A stretch of 64,000 nucleotides of DNA, taken from Alphaproteobacteria bacterium. GTDB lineage: Bacteria; Myxococcota_A; UBA796; UBA2385. Positions 18,201 to 26,800 of this stretch are shown here, piece by piece (positions within the stretch are counted from its first letter, which is position 1; each line of letters opens with the position of its first letter). Both the position numbers and the translations under genes were made by a program. The stretch is from assembly GCA_020632755.1 (NCBI GenBank), contig JACKEY010000004.1, positions 310,001-374,000 of the forward strand, given 5' to 3'. The notes under the pieces are model-generated. The model did no database searches, had not been told where the DNA came from, and was given only the letters and a program-made list of their open reading frames with translations.

Positions 18201-18518
18201 GACGAGGGTGGCGAGCTGCAGGGCATGGAGGAGATCGACGGCATGAGCCCCGCGCGTGCCGGCTTCGCGGCGGCCAGCGCGAGCAACTTCCTGTACGCCT
18301 TCGGCGGCCAGAACGACAGCGCGTCGACGGGTGGCGTGAGCGCGGAGCTCCAGCCGGACCTGTACCCGGACGTGCGGAACTGGAACAGCCTGGGGACCAG
18401 CCTGCACGAAGCGAAGTGGCTGCCCGGCGGCGCCCAGGAGTCCGCCGTGATCATCGTGGTCGGGGGCGCCGACGACGCCGGTGCGGCGACCACCTCGACC
18501 GACTGGACGAACTACTGA
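15240..18518 (+). CDS. Lipoprotein with IPT/TIG domains and kelch repeats
   Basis: 1092 residues from ATG with GGAG 5 bases upstream. Lipobox LLAA|C is at about residue 21. The first 620 residues are beta-domains, at least two of IPT/TIG type: one begins IESVEPGQACTTGAELTIHGEHF (only partly quoted: IESVEPGQ...IHGEHF), another begins IDSVSPGTLPNSSDQAVVIRG. The C-terminal 460 residues hold about five kelch-like blades, seen as VYAIGGDD, VYLVGGSG, VYAAGGAD, VYFAGGV and LYAFGGQ, which would build a beta-propeller; a fibronectin-III-like insert lies between them. This is a surface or periplasmic binding protein; the ligand is unknown. It is the first of three genes linked by TGATG junctions, so it is probably co-translated with the two downstream exported proteins. 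Confidence 0.85.
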   Translation: MSRRSVLVLATSLFASSLLAACQDRAPAPDVLSVEPELSCLPGLGVDELVLTVTGTDLAPLVADGLTDEPRLVGGAVHLRRLRDPRGSEVGNAEVVIGADSGRLQVLGPDQLELTLDPGLALDPGVWGIDVPDAAGAIGQPWTELALSGRPELTLVDPDGLCTDAQDRVALTVTGSGMVAVDGGLPRLVVGDQELEASAVDGCFDVPGGARFCTEATFDVEPGGLPIGALDLSLRNPSPVDCAEALPISLQVAPAPEIESVEPGQACTTGAELTIHGEHFVDGMELTVGGVLVEDFELLDERTLVAWLDEGVPGAGAWDVTLTTPGGCEAFAEAAVMLSLPPLVFAVDPPVVPTGAPLRITALVSDVFDEVTDVWLQDETGSRQAADWTWDAEQPGEVGIALPDTLAEGDWTIVVDQGSGCPGQAGAAFEVTDDHVIGVGAVDPAFAWTYDWTAVEIQALDPLPGGSVGFDQGIRGWLVDPSGVGASVRLAGMVWRDDATLSAVVPYGLEVGSWDLLLVDADGRSGHLPGAVAVVEDPPPRIDSVSPGTLPNSSDQAVVIRGRHFRDPTVSLTCLESGVERSYTVDVDASSATRIDATVPTTSIGEAVCVVVVVDDDGTMARYSAISVTNPAQNLFPWQAGTELNVARRAPGSVAGRSTERSRWVYAIGGDDGDATGALASVEVASVGVYGELGPWRVLSRGLPDARTLAATAIVGRFVYLVGGSGATSADGDAVATTWRAMILDPLDVPWFDGLSLNSDADGLSAGRWTWRVAAVYADDDLSNPGGEGLAGDPVQVSLPEVEGGWKPTIRWLAVDGAVAYRVYRSAEADAPVGEEYLLAEVDALSWTDVGDAVDRSVPSQEEGALGAWAALSELTVPRRSPCVAVAPDPFPDPEIVYVYAAGGADEDGDVLDSIERLPVIVEGPRFQSTEPWEPVDARLSEARERCGAMVVDSSSHTVVGDDDVRVYFAGGVTSRRSTGTVDTAWVDEGGELQGMEEIDGMSPARAGFAAASASNFLYAFGGQNDSASTGGVSAELQPDLYPDVRNWNSLGTSLHEAKWLPGGAQESAVIIVVGGADDAGAATTSTDWTNY

Positions 18519-19237
18519 TGGCCGCCATCCTGCTCCTGCTCTGCGGCGCCGCCCTGGCGGACGAGCCCGCGCCGACTCCCGCCGACGATGGCGAGCGCAA
18601 CGACGGCGAGCGCGACGACGACGAGCGCGCCGACGACGAGCGCGAAGTGGGCGAAGCGGACATCGATCCGGCCGCCGAAGTGGCCCTGCCGCCGGCGACC
18701 CTGCGTCCCTGGCTGGGGGCCACGGCGGGGGTCGGCCTGTCCAACCACGGCCTGGGCGGTGGCTTCCTGCCCTCGGTCCAGGCCGGCCTGGTGCTCCCGG
18801 TCGCCGACGAGCGGCTGCGCCCGCACCTGTCGCTGTCGTGGACCGCGCCGGTCGCCACGGTTCGGGGCGAGGACCCCACCCTGGCCGAGGGCTGGACGGC
18901 GCGCATCCGCCAGGAGCAGCTCCGGGTCGGCCTGGGCCTGTTCGGGCGGATCCTGGACCGGCGCGCACCGGTGTCGCCCGAGCTGCTGCTGCGCGGCGAG
19001 CTGTCCGCCCAGCGGACCACGACGGAGACCTCTTCCGGGGGTACCGTGTTGTCCACGGCCCGAGAGCACGGCCTGCAGCCCGCCGGCACTGGCGGGGTCG
19101 GCCTGTGCGGTGCCCTCGGACCCGGTCAGCTCGCCGGCGGGGTGGCGCTGTCGCTCTCGCCGTCACGCGGCGATCTGACGGGAGACGTCCTGTTGACCTC
19201 GGTCGACCTCACCCTCGGCTACCGGCTGGAGCTCTGA
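18518..19237 (+). CDS. Exported protein with acidic/Arg linker, probable beta-barrel or beta-sandwich
   Basis: 239 residues; the ATG overlaps the preceding stop (TGATG). A signal peptide (MAAILLLLCGAALA) is followed by a low-complexity Asp/Glu/Arg stretch (about 22-50), then alternating Gly/hydrophobic strands (for example GLSNHGLGGGFLPSVQAGLVLPV and LTLGYRLEL, the first given only as a pattern) that resemble a small outer-membrane beta-barrel. There is no known family. Its position between the kelch lipoprotein and the von Willebrand A lipoprotein suggests the three form one outer-membrane or surface assembly. Confidence 0.7.
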   Translation: MAAILLLLCGAALADEPAPTPADDGERNDGERDDDERADDEREVGEADIDPAAEVALPPATLRPWLGATAGVGLSNHGLGGGFLPSVQAGLVLPVADERLRPHLSLSWTAPVATVRGEDPTLAEGWTARIRQEQLRVGLGLFGRILDRRAPVSPELLLRGELSAQRTTTETSSGGTVLSTAREHGLQPAGTGGVGLCGALGPGQLAGGVALSLSPSRGDLTGDVLLTSVDLTLGYRLEL

Positions 19238-20814
19238 TGGCCCGCCTCTCGACCCGGCGTCCCGGCGCGCGGTCGTGTGCTCTGCTGGCGCTGGCTGCGC
19301 TCCTGCCGGCCTGCACCGACTACGGGCTCGGCCTGCCGGACGCCCAGAACGACCCTGGTGTGCCGGCCATCGACGTGACGCCGCGCGCGCTCGACTTCCT
19401 CAGCGGCCAGGCGGGCGACGTGACCACCCGCCGCTTCACCATCGCCAACGTCGGCGACGCGCTGGTCGAGCTGGAGCCGCTCGCGCTGGGCGGGGACGCC
19501 GGCTTCTCGCTGCTCACGACGGACCTGCCGTCCGAGCTCGCGCCCGGGGACTGGGTCGACGTGGACGTGGCGTGGACGCCGATCGCGCCGGGCGTGGTCG
19601 AGGGCACCGTGACCGTCGACTCCAGCGATGCCGACGAACCCTCGATCCCCGTCGCGCTGACGGCCGAGGGGCTCATCGGCAGCCTGCAGATCAGCCCCGA
19701 CGACTGGGACTTCGGCGAGGTCGCGGTGGCCTGCGAGCAGGACGTGGAGCTCACCCTGCAGAATGTCGGGCGAGCCGACCTGACACTGACGGCGCTGTCC
19801 TACGACGGGGACGTCGGCCTGACGCTGATCGACGAGCCGGCCCTGCCGCTGGTGCTCGCACCGGGCGCCTACACCACGGCCACCGTGCGCTTCGTGCCCG
19901 CCGATGTCGTCGATGCGTCCGGCCTGCTCACCGCCATCAGCGACGACCCTGCCGGGGACCGGACGGCCGTCCAGCAAGGCGCGGGCGTGGGCACGGCGCC
20001 GCGCTCCGAGACCTTCCCCGTGGACACGGATCCACCGCTGGACCTCATCGTGGCGGTGGATCGCTCCTCGAGCATGCTCGACGACGCCGTGTCGCTGGGG
20101 GCGGGCTTCACCGCCTTCGCTGCGGCGCTGTCCGCGAACACCTCGGACTGGCGCATGGGGGTCGTGACCCAGGACGACGGCTGCTTCAACGGCGGCGTGC
20201 TGTCGCCGCTCGATGCCGACGTGGCCGCCGCCTTCGCCCTGGCCGTGGTCACGGGCGAAGACGCGGAGATCGTCTACGACGAGGCGCTGCTCAAGCTGTC
20301 GTCGGAGGCGCTGGGCCAGACCGACAGCGGGGGCTGCAACGCCGGCTTCCTGCGCGAGGACGCCCCCCTGCACGTCATCGTCGTGTCCGACGAGCCCGAG
20401 CGCAGCTACCAGGAAGCCGCGGCCTGGACCTGGGACTTCTGGCTGGAGCGCATGCAGGGCGCATTGGACCGACCGGATGCACTCGTCGTGTCCGGGGTGG
20501 TCGACAAGAGCGACTGCAACGAAGGCGACGCCGGCTATGCCGAGGCCATCGCCGCCACCGGGGGCGCCCACCTGGACCTGTGCAGCGACGACTGGGGCAG
20601 CCACCTCGCGGCGCTGGCCGAGGTGTCGGCCAGCTGGCTGTGGACCTACCCGCTGGCCGAGCCCGCCCAGGACGGCACCATCGAGGTGCTCGTCGACGGC
20701 GAGGCCGTCGATGGCTGGTCCTGGGACGCCGACGCGAACGCCGTGGTGTTCGACGACCGGCCCCCGGGGGACGAGGTCGAGGTCCGCTACCAGGGCCAGG
20801 GCGAGTGCCCCTGA
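19237..20814 (+). CDS. Lipoprotein with ASH/HYDIN-like domains and von Willebrand factor A domain
   Basis: 525 residues, TGATG-coupled to the gene before it. The lipobox is LLPA|C at about residue 26. Residues about 40-250 contain two ASH/choice-of-anchor-D style beta domains (RALDFLSGQAGDVTTRRFTIANVG and DWDFGEVAVACEQDVELTLQNVG in outline). A von Willebrand A domain follows, with a MIDAS motif DRSSSM at about 273-278, so divalent-metal-dependent protein binding is likely. The C-terminal 60 residues are a small beta region. Such lipoproteins are common in Myxococcota; the partner is unknown, and the neighbours suggest it binds the preceding two exported proteins. Confidence 0.82.
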   Translation: MARLSTRRPGARSCALLALAALLPACTDYGLGLPDAQNDPGVPAIDVTPRALDFLSGQAGDVTTRRFTIANVGDALVELEPLALGGDAGFSLLTTDLPSELAPGDWVDVDVAWTPIAPGVVEGTVTVDSSDADEPSIPVALTAEGLIGSLQISPDDWDFGEVAVACEQDVELTLQNVGRADLTLTALSYDGDVGLTLIDEPALPLVLAPGAYTTATVRFVPADVVDASGLLTAISDDPAGDRTAVQQGAGVGTAPRSETFPVDTDPPLDLIVAVDRSSSMLDDAVSLGAGFTAFAAALSANTSDWRMGVVTQDDGCFNGGVLSPLDADVAAAFALAVVTGEDAEIVYDEALLKLSSEALGQTDSGGCNAGFLREDAPLHVIVVSDEPERSYQEAAAWTWDFWLERMQGALDRPDALVVSGVVDKSDCNEGDAGYAEAIAATGGAHLDLCSDDWGSHLAALAEVSASWLWTYPLAEPAQDGTIEVLVDGEAVDGWSWDADANAVVFDDRPPGDEVEVRYQGQGECP

Positions 20815-20817
20815 GCC

Positions 20818-20827
20818 GGGTGCACCC
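20818..20827. terminator. Palindrome between convergent genes
   Basis: GGGTGCACCC is a perfect 10-base palindrome between the stops of the von Willebrand A gene (20814) and the convergent gene (20833). GCCGGG just before and CCCGGC just after it could extend pairing. It may act as a bidirectional terminator, but no T-run is present. Confidence 0.25.
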
Positions 20828-20832
20828 TGCCG

Positions 20833-22641
20833 TCAGGCCCGGCGCCGCCGCCGGCCGATCAGCGCGAGCAGCCCGGGCAGCCCCAGCATGCCGACCGGCG
20901 CGACGCCGCTGCAGCCGCAGTTCTCGGGGAGCAGGCCCAGGCCCTTCTCGCTGAGGGTCGCGGACACGGTCGCGGGGGTGGCGTCTTCGTTCAGCCAGGC
21001 GTCGCGGACCTTGACCTCGACGATGTGCTCGCCGGGGTCCAGGTCCTCGATCACGGCGCCGCCGTCGTTGGTCCAGTCGCTCCAGCCGGTGCCGTCGACC
21101 TGCCAGGCGAAGGCCAGGGCGTCGGCGCGATCGTCGGTGCCCTGCCAGGCGACCTCGATGGAGTCGGCGCCGACCTCGACGATGTCGACGGTGCAGTCGG
21201 GCGCGCTGTCGTCCACCGCGGGGTCGGCTTCGTCGTACAGGCGCAGCCACACGGCCAGGCCGTCCTGCTCGGGCGTGAACCGGTCCATGCGCACCACCAG
21301 GCCAAAGCCGCGGTACAGGCCGTCGAACAGGGCGATGCGGGACAGCTCTTCGGCGACCGAGCGGGTGACCATCTTCTCGACGTGGCGGGTGACCAGGCCT
21401 TCGCTGCCGGCCTGGAAGCCGACGAGGTCCATGTCGGTGATGTCGATCTTCGGGTCGATGAGCTCGAGCACGACGCTGCCGGTGCCGGGGTCCAGCGTCA
21501 GGCCGGCCTGGGCCGTCATGTCCAGGGTCATGTCGATCAGGTCCCGGGGCTCGCCGTCGACCTGGCCTTCGACCGTGACCCGCAGCCCGGACAGGTCCAG
21601 CAGCATGCCGTCGGCGGTCATGCGCAGCACCGGCGCGGCGTCCAGGCTGCCGTAGCCGCGGCCGGTCACCACGTCGGGGTCGACCAGGCTGGCCAGGTCC
21701 TCGACCACGTCGGCGACGGCGTCGGACTCGATGCAGAACCAGCCGGCCTGCCAGGCGACGCCCAGCAGCTCGCCGACGAAGCGCTCGGTGAGCCCGACGC
21801 CGACGTGATCGTCGCCCTCGTCCGCCAGCGCGAGCTCGGTGCGGTCCAGGGTCAGGATCGGGTTGCTGGGGATGTCGCAGGCCGGCTCGCCGGTGAAGCT
21901 CACGGCTGCCTCGGCCGACAGCCACAGGCCGTCGGGGGTCAGCTCGACCTCGGCCAGGGCGAGCCCGCCCTCGAAGTCGCCGTAGCCGCCGTCGATGGCC
22001 GCCTCGCCGAGCAGCTCCTCGACGACCGGCGGCAGCTCCTCGGCCACGGTCAGCCCGATCTGCTCGAAGATGGCGTCTTCGACGAAGTAGAGCACCAGGT
22101 CGTCGGGGAACCAGGAGATGTCGGTGTCCAGGTCGCCGGTCACCACCGGGGCCGCGGCCCAGGACAGCTCCAGCGCGCCGTCCGCGCTGCGCCGGGCGGA
22201 CAGGGTGGCGTCCAGGGCGCCGTCGGTCAGCGTGGCGTAGACGAGCTCGGACTCGAACTCGGGGCAGGCGTCGAGGTAGTCCTCGTCGACGCCGAACACG
22301 ATCATGTCCTCGCCGTGGACCGTGCCGAGCTCGACCTGCACGCGCAGGGTGCCGTTGCCCGGGGTGAGGGTCACGGAGTCGATCGGCACCGACAGGTTGA
22401 AGTCCCGGATGCCGAGCAGGTCGTAGCACTCGACGTCGGTGGCGCTGACCTCGTCTTCGGTCAGCACGGGGTCGAGGTCTTCGACCTGGTCCGCGGCGAG
22501 GTCGAGGGCCGCGGGTGTGAGCCGGAGCTGGAGCGCGCCTTCGACCGGCATGGCGAGGGCGGCCTGCGCGGGGACGAGCAGGAGGGGGGCGAGGAGCAGG
22601 GAACCGAGGGAGCGCGGGGCCAGGGAGCGGGTCAACGACAC
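20833..22641 (-). CDS. MYXO-CTERM-type exported protein, unknown function
   Basis: 602 residues from a GTG with GGAGG 5 bases upstream. It starts with a signal peptide (LGSLLLAPLLLVPAQAALA) and ends with NCGCSG, a short hydrophobic stretch and a final RRRRRA, the layout of MYXO-CTERM sorting tails by which Myxococcota attach proteins to the cell surface after cleavage. The body is Asp/Glu-rich with long amphipathic beta and helix patterns (for example LPPVVEELLGEAAIDGGYG and LRMTADGMLLDLSGLRV) and a C-terminal fibronectin-like domain before the tail. It might be a tubular lipid-binding fold, which is a guess. It is convergent with the von Willebrand A gene and divergent from the small exported protein at 22753. 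Confidence 0.8.
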   Translation of the reverse strand: MSLTRSLAPRSLGSLLLAPLLLVPAQAALAMPVEGALQLRLTPAALDLAADQVEDLDPVLTEDEVSATDVECYDLLGIRDFNLSVPIDSVTLTPGNGTLRVQVELGTVHGEDMIVFGVDEDYLDACPEFESELVYATLTDGALDATLSARRSADGALELSWAAAPVVTGDLDTDISWFPDDLVLYFVEDAIFEQIGLTVAEELPPVVEELLGEAAIDGGYGDFEGGLALAEVELTPDGLWLSAEAAVSFTGEPACDIPSNPILTLDRTELALADEGDDHVGVGLTERFVGELLGVAWQAGWFCIESDAVADVVEDLASLVDPDVVTGRGYGSLDAAPVLRMTADGMLLDLSGLRVTVEGQVDGEPRDLIDMTLDMTAQAGLTLDPGTGSVVLELIDPKIDITDMDLVGFQAGSEGLVTRHVEKMVTRSVAEELSRIALFDGLYRGFGLVVRMDRFTPEQDGLAVWLRLYDEADPAVDDSAPDCTVDIVEVGADSIEVAWQGTDDRADALAFAWQVDGTGWSDWTNDGGAVIEDLDPGEHIVEVKVRDAWLNEDATPATVSATLSEKGLGLLPENCGCSGVAPVGMLGLPGLLALIGRRRRRA

Positions 22642-22752
22642 GGAGTCCTCCGGGACGGCCCGCCGCTCTACCCCGTCCGCGGGACCGACGGTGACCGGGA
22701 CGCGGCTCGTCACCGGGCTGCCTTCGGCTACGGTGAAGGCAGGAGGTGGTGC

Positions 22753-23760
22753 ATGCCCATCGAGACCTTGCTGCTGTGGACCGCGCTGGCCGGTCCGGCA
22801 GCCGCCCAGTCCATCGAGATCACCCTCGACGAGCAGGCCGTGCGCGACGCCGGCATGAACCCCGACGAGCTCCAGGACGAGATCGAGGGCTCGGTCAGCG
22901 GCGACCTGAAGCTGGCCGATCAGACGGCCTTCCTGCAGCAGATGGCCCGGGCCGTGCTGATCAGCACCAAGGGCATGGGCGTGGACTACGCCAGCAACCC
23001 GCAGCACTTCTTGCTGGGCGGCAGCGTCGGCACCGGCGTGAACAGCGCCGGCGCCCGGTTCGGCCGCGGCGACGACGGCCTGCCGCTGGGCGGCTTCGCC
23101 TTCCAGGCGTCGCTGATGGGCGGCCTGAACCTGGGCGCCTTCGGCAAGCCGGACGGCTTCTTCCGCCGGGTCGTGATCTACGTCGACGGCATGTACGCCG
23201 ACACGAAGCTCGATCCCTTCACCGGCAAGGCCACCCACCTGGGCGCCCACCTGCAGCTGCAGCTCATCCGCCCCGGCGAAGGAGGCGGCGCCGTCGAGTG
23301 GGGCGGGCTCGCCGTGACCAGCGGCTACGAGTGGGCCCGCTACGAGATGTCCCTGGAGCAGGGGCTGCCCATCGACGTCGCCGACGGCACGACCTGGGAC
23401 GCGACGGGATCGATGGTGCTGTCGGCCGACGCCGAGAGCATCCCGGTCGAGATCAGCACCAACCTGCGCATCCTGGTGGTGTCGGTCTACGCGGGCGCGG
23501 GCGCGGACGTGAACCTGGGGGCCCGGGGCGACAGCGAGTTCCGCCTGGATGGCCCGGTCGAGTTCTCGGCGCAGGGCGTCGACCGCACGCTCGGCACGGT
23601 GGTCGTGTCCCACCAGGACGAAGGCGTCGTCGAAGGCGTGGTGCCGCGCGGCTTCGTCGGGGCCCAGGCCGAGCTGTTCATGGTGAAGCTGTACGGGCAG
23701 CTCAACGTGGGCCTGGACGACAGCTTCGGCGGACACGTGGGCGCGCGGCTGGTGTTCTGA
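22753..23760 (+). CDS. Exported protein, possible outer-membrane beta protein
   Basis: 335 residues from ATG with a near-perfect AGGAGG 6 bases upstream. The signal peptide (MPIETLLLWTALAGPAAAQS) is short. The middle is rich in Gly with alternating strands (HFLLGGSVGTGVNSAG, FAFQASLMGGLNLG, GGHVGARLVF at the end), as in outer-membrane barrel proteins ending in an aromatic residue (terminal Phe). No family is recognised. It is divergent from the MYXO-CTERM gene and is followed by a hairpin at 23759-23788. Confidence 0.75.
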   Translation: MPIETLLLWTALAGPAAAQSIEITLDEQAVRDAGMNPDELQDEIEGSVSGDLKLADQTAFLQQMARAVLISTKGMGVDYASNPQHFLLGGSVGTGVNSAGARFGRGDDGLPLGGFAFQASLMGGLNLGAFGKPDGFFRRVVIYVDGMYADTKLDPFTGKATHLGAHLQLQLIRPGEGGGAVEWGGLAVTSGYEWARYEMSLEQGLPIDVADGTTWDATGSMVLSADAESIPVEISTNLRILVVSVYAGAGADVNLGARGDSEFRLDGPVEFSAQGVDRTLGTVVVSHQDEGVVEGVVPRGFVGAQAELFMVKLYGQLNVGLDDSFGGHVGARLVF

Positions 23761-23788
23761 ACCCGCGCGGGCGCGCCGCACCGGGTTC
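23759..23788 (+). terminator. Hairpin at the end of the 22753-23760 gene
   Basis: GAACCCG and CGGGTTC form a perfect 7-base stem around a 16-base GC-rich loop that begins within the stop codon region. No T-run follows, so this is a possible terminator only. Confidence 0.4.
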
Positions 23789-23818
23789 CTGACAGCGGAC
23801 TGACACTCGCGGTACATT
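23789..23818 (+). promoter_or_regulatory. Putative promoter of the lectin-repeat gene
   Basis: CTGACA (23789-23794), an 18-base spacer and TACATT (23813-23818) fit a housekeeping -35/-10 pair about 60-90 bases before the GTG at 23880. A second CTGACA lies 11 bases after the first, and the CTGACACT...CGCG...TAC string matches the one upstream of the nitrilase operon. Confidence 0.45.
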
Positions 23819-23879
23819 CCGTGACGCGGCGACTCCGCGTCCCTGCGGAGCGCAACCCTCGTGTGTTCGGAGGCCCTCC

Positions 23880-26800
23880 GTGGCTGGATCCCTGTTGCTC
23901 CTCGTGTCTCCCCTGCTGTCCACCGCCTCGGCGGCCACCTTCTACGCGGACAGCGACGGCGACGGCTACGGCGATCCCGACAGCGCGGTCGAAGCCGACG
24001 CCGCCCCCGACGGCTACGTCGACAACGCCGACGACTGCGACGACGGCGACGACGCGATCTCCCCCGACGCCACCGAGACCTGCGACGGCATCGACCAGGA
24101 CTGCGACGGCAGCACGGACGAAGACGGCGTCTGCCCCTGCGACGTCGAGCAGAACGACGGCCACGCCTACATGTTCTGCGAGACCACCAGCACCTGGACG
24201 GCGGCCCGCGACTACTGCCGCACCTACGGCTACGAGCTGGCCACCATCTCGTCGGCCGAGGAAGACAGCTGGATCGACGGGGAGTGCGACAGCCGCAGCA
24301 CCGCCAAGTGGTGGATGGGCGGCAACGACCGGACGACCGAGGGCACCTGGGCGTGGGTCGACGGCAGCGACTGGACCTACGAAAACTGGCACTCGGGCGA
24401 GCCCAACGACGCCGGCGGTGGCGAAGACTGCCTGCAGCACAACCGCTACACCGACGGCAGCTGGAACGACGAGCCCTGCGGCACGTCCTTCCGGTTCGTC
24501 TGCGAGTCGGGCGAGGTCATCACCTGGTACAGCGACGGCGACGGGGACGGCTACGGCGATCCCTCGGGCTCGACCATCACGAGCTCCGACCAGCCGGACG
24601 GCTACGCCGACAACGACGACGACTGCGACGACGGCGACGCGACCATCTACCCGGGCGCGAGCGACACCTGGTACGACGGGGTCGACAGCGACTGCGCCGG
24701 CGACAGCGACTACGACGCCGACGGCGACGGGCAGGACAGCGACGACTACGGCGGCGACGACTGCGACGACACCGACGCGTCGATCTACGACGGGGCGCCG
24801 GAGACCTGGTACGACGGCATCGACAGCGACTGCGACGGGGCCAGCGACTACGACGCGGACGGCGACGGCGACGACAGCGAGACCTACGGCGGCGGCGACT
24901 GCGACGACAGCGACGCGTCGATCTACACCGGCGCCGGCGACACCTGGTACGACGGGGTCGACAGCGACTGCGACGGGGCCAGCGACTACGACGCCGACGG
25001 CGACGGGCACGACAGCGACAGCTACGGCGGCGACGACTGCGACGACGGCGACGCGTCGATCTACGACGGCGCGACGGAGACCTGGTACGACGGGGTCGAC
25101 AGCGACTGCGACGGGGCCAGCGACTACGACGCGGACGGGGACGGCGACGACAGCGACGCCTACGGCGGCGGCGACTGCGACGACACGGACGCCAGCATCA
25201 GCAGCGGGGCGACCGAGACCTGGTACGACGGCATCGACAGCGACTGCGACGGGGCCAGCGACTACGACGCGGACGGGGACGGCGACGACAGCGATGTCTA
25301 CGGCGGAACCGACTGCGACGACACGGACGCCAGCATCTACGACGGCGCGACCGACACCTGGTACGACGGCGTCGACAGCGACTGTGCCGGCGACAGCGAC
25401 TACGACGCGGACGGCGACGGCGACGACAGCGATGCCTACGGCGGCGGCGACTGCGACGACACCGACGCGTCGATCTACGACGGTGCGACGGACACCTGGT
25501 ACGACGGCATCGACAGCGACTGCGACGGGGCCAGCGACTACGACGCGGACGGCGACGGCAGCGACAGCGAGGCCTACGGCGGCAGCGACTGCGACGACAC
25601 CGACGCCACGATCTACGACGGCGCGACCGAGACCTGGTACGACGGGGTCGACGGCGACTGCGACGGGGCCAGCGACTACGACGCGGACGGCGACGGCCAC
25701 GACAGCGATGCCTGGGGCGGTGACGACTGTGACGACACCGACGACACGATCTACCCGGGCGCCGACGAGATCGAGGCCGACGGCATCGACCAGGACTGCA
25801 ACGGCGTGGACAGCGGCGTCGACACCGACGGCGACGGCCTGACCGACGACGACGAGGTCGACCTGGGCACGGATCCCTTCGACGACGACACCGACGACGA
25901 CGGCCTGACCGACGGCGACGAGGTCGACGGCGGCACCGATCCCCTCGACGAAGACACCGACGACGACGGGCTGAGCGACGGCGACGAGGTCGACCTCGGC
26001 ACCGACCCCCTCGACGACGACACCGACGACGACGGCCTGACCGACGGCGACGAGGTCGACGTGCACGACACCGACCCGCTGGACCCCGACACCGACGACG
26101 ACGGGCTGAGCGACGGCGACGAGGTCGACGTGTACGGCACCGACCCGCTGGCGGACGACACCGACCTGGACGGCCTGACCGACGGCGACGAGGTCGACGT
26201 CTACGGCACCGATCCCCTCGACCGCGACACGGACGACGGCGGCACCGGCGACGGCGTCGAGGTGCTCCTCGACGGCACCGATCCCCTCGACCCCAGCGAC
26301 GACATCACCGACACCACCGACACCGACGGCGACGGGCTCACCGACCGCGACGAAGAGGTGCTCGGCACCGATCCCCTCGACCCGGACAGCGACGACGACG
26401 GGCTGACCGACGGCGAAGAAGCCGGCGAAGGCGGTACCGGGACCGATCCGCTGGACGGTGACACCGACGACGACGGCATCGGCGACGGCCGCGAGGTCGA
26501 CGAGCTCGGCACCGATCCCAAGGACCGCGACAGCGACGACGACGGGCTGAGCGACGGCGAGGAAGCCGGCACCGACGACGGCAGCACGACCGGTGCGGGC
26601 ACCGACCCGCTGGATCCGGACAGCGACGACGACGGGCTGAGTGACGGCGAAGAGGTGCTGGAGCACGGCACCGACCCGCTGGATCCCGACAGCGACGACG
26701 ACCGCCTGACCGACGGCGACGAGATCGAGCGCGGCACCGACCCGCTGGACAGCGACACCGACGACGGCGGCGTGCCCGACGGCGACGAGGTCGATGCCGG

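Noticed and set aside
10956..19166. A minus-strand open frame of more than 2700 codons
   Set aside because: Only its last 284 codons (nitrilase) are protein-like; the remainder opposes well-supported plus-strand genes.
24714..25817. 138-base direct repeats as a possible CRISPR-like array
   Set aside because: Units are in codon phase, encode a regular protein repeat and have no spacers.
23487..26666. A 1059-codon open frame antisense to the lectin gene, rich in Val/Ala/Gly
   Set aside because: It mirrors the GAC/GGC-rich repeats of the sense gene; no start signal, and the sense frame has signal peptide, lectin domain and sorting tail.
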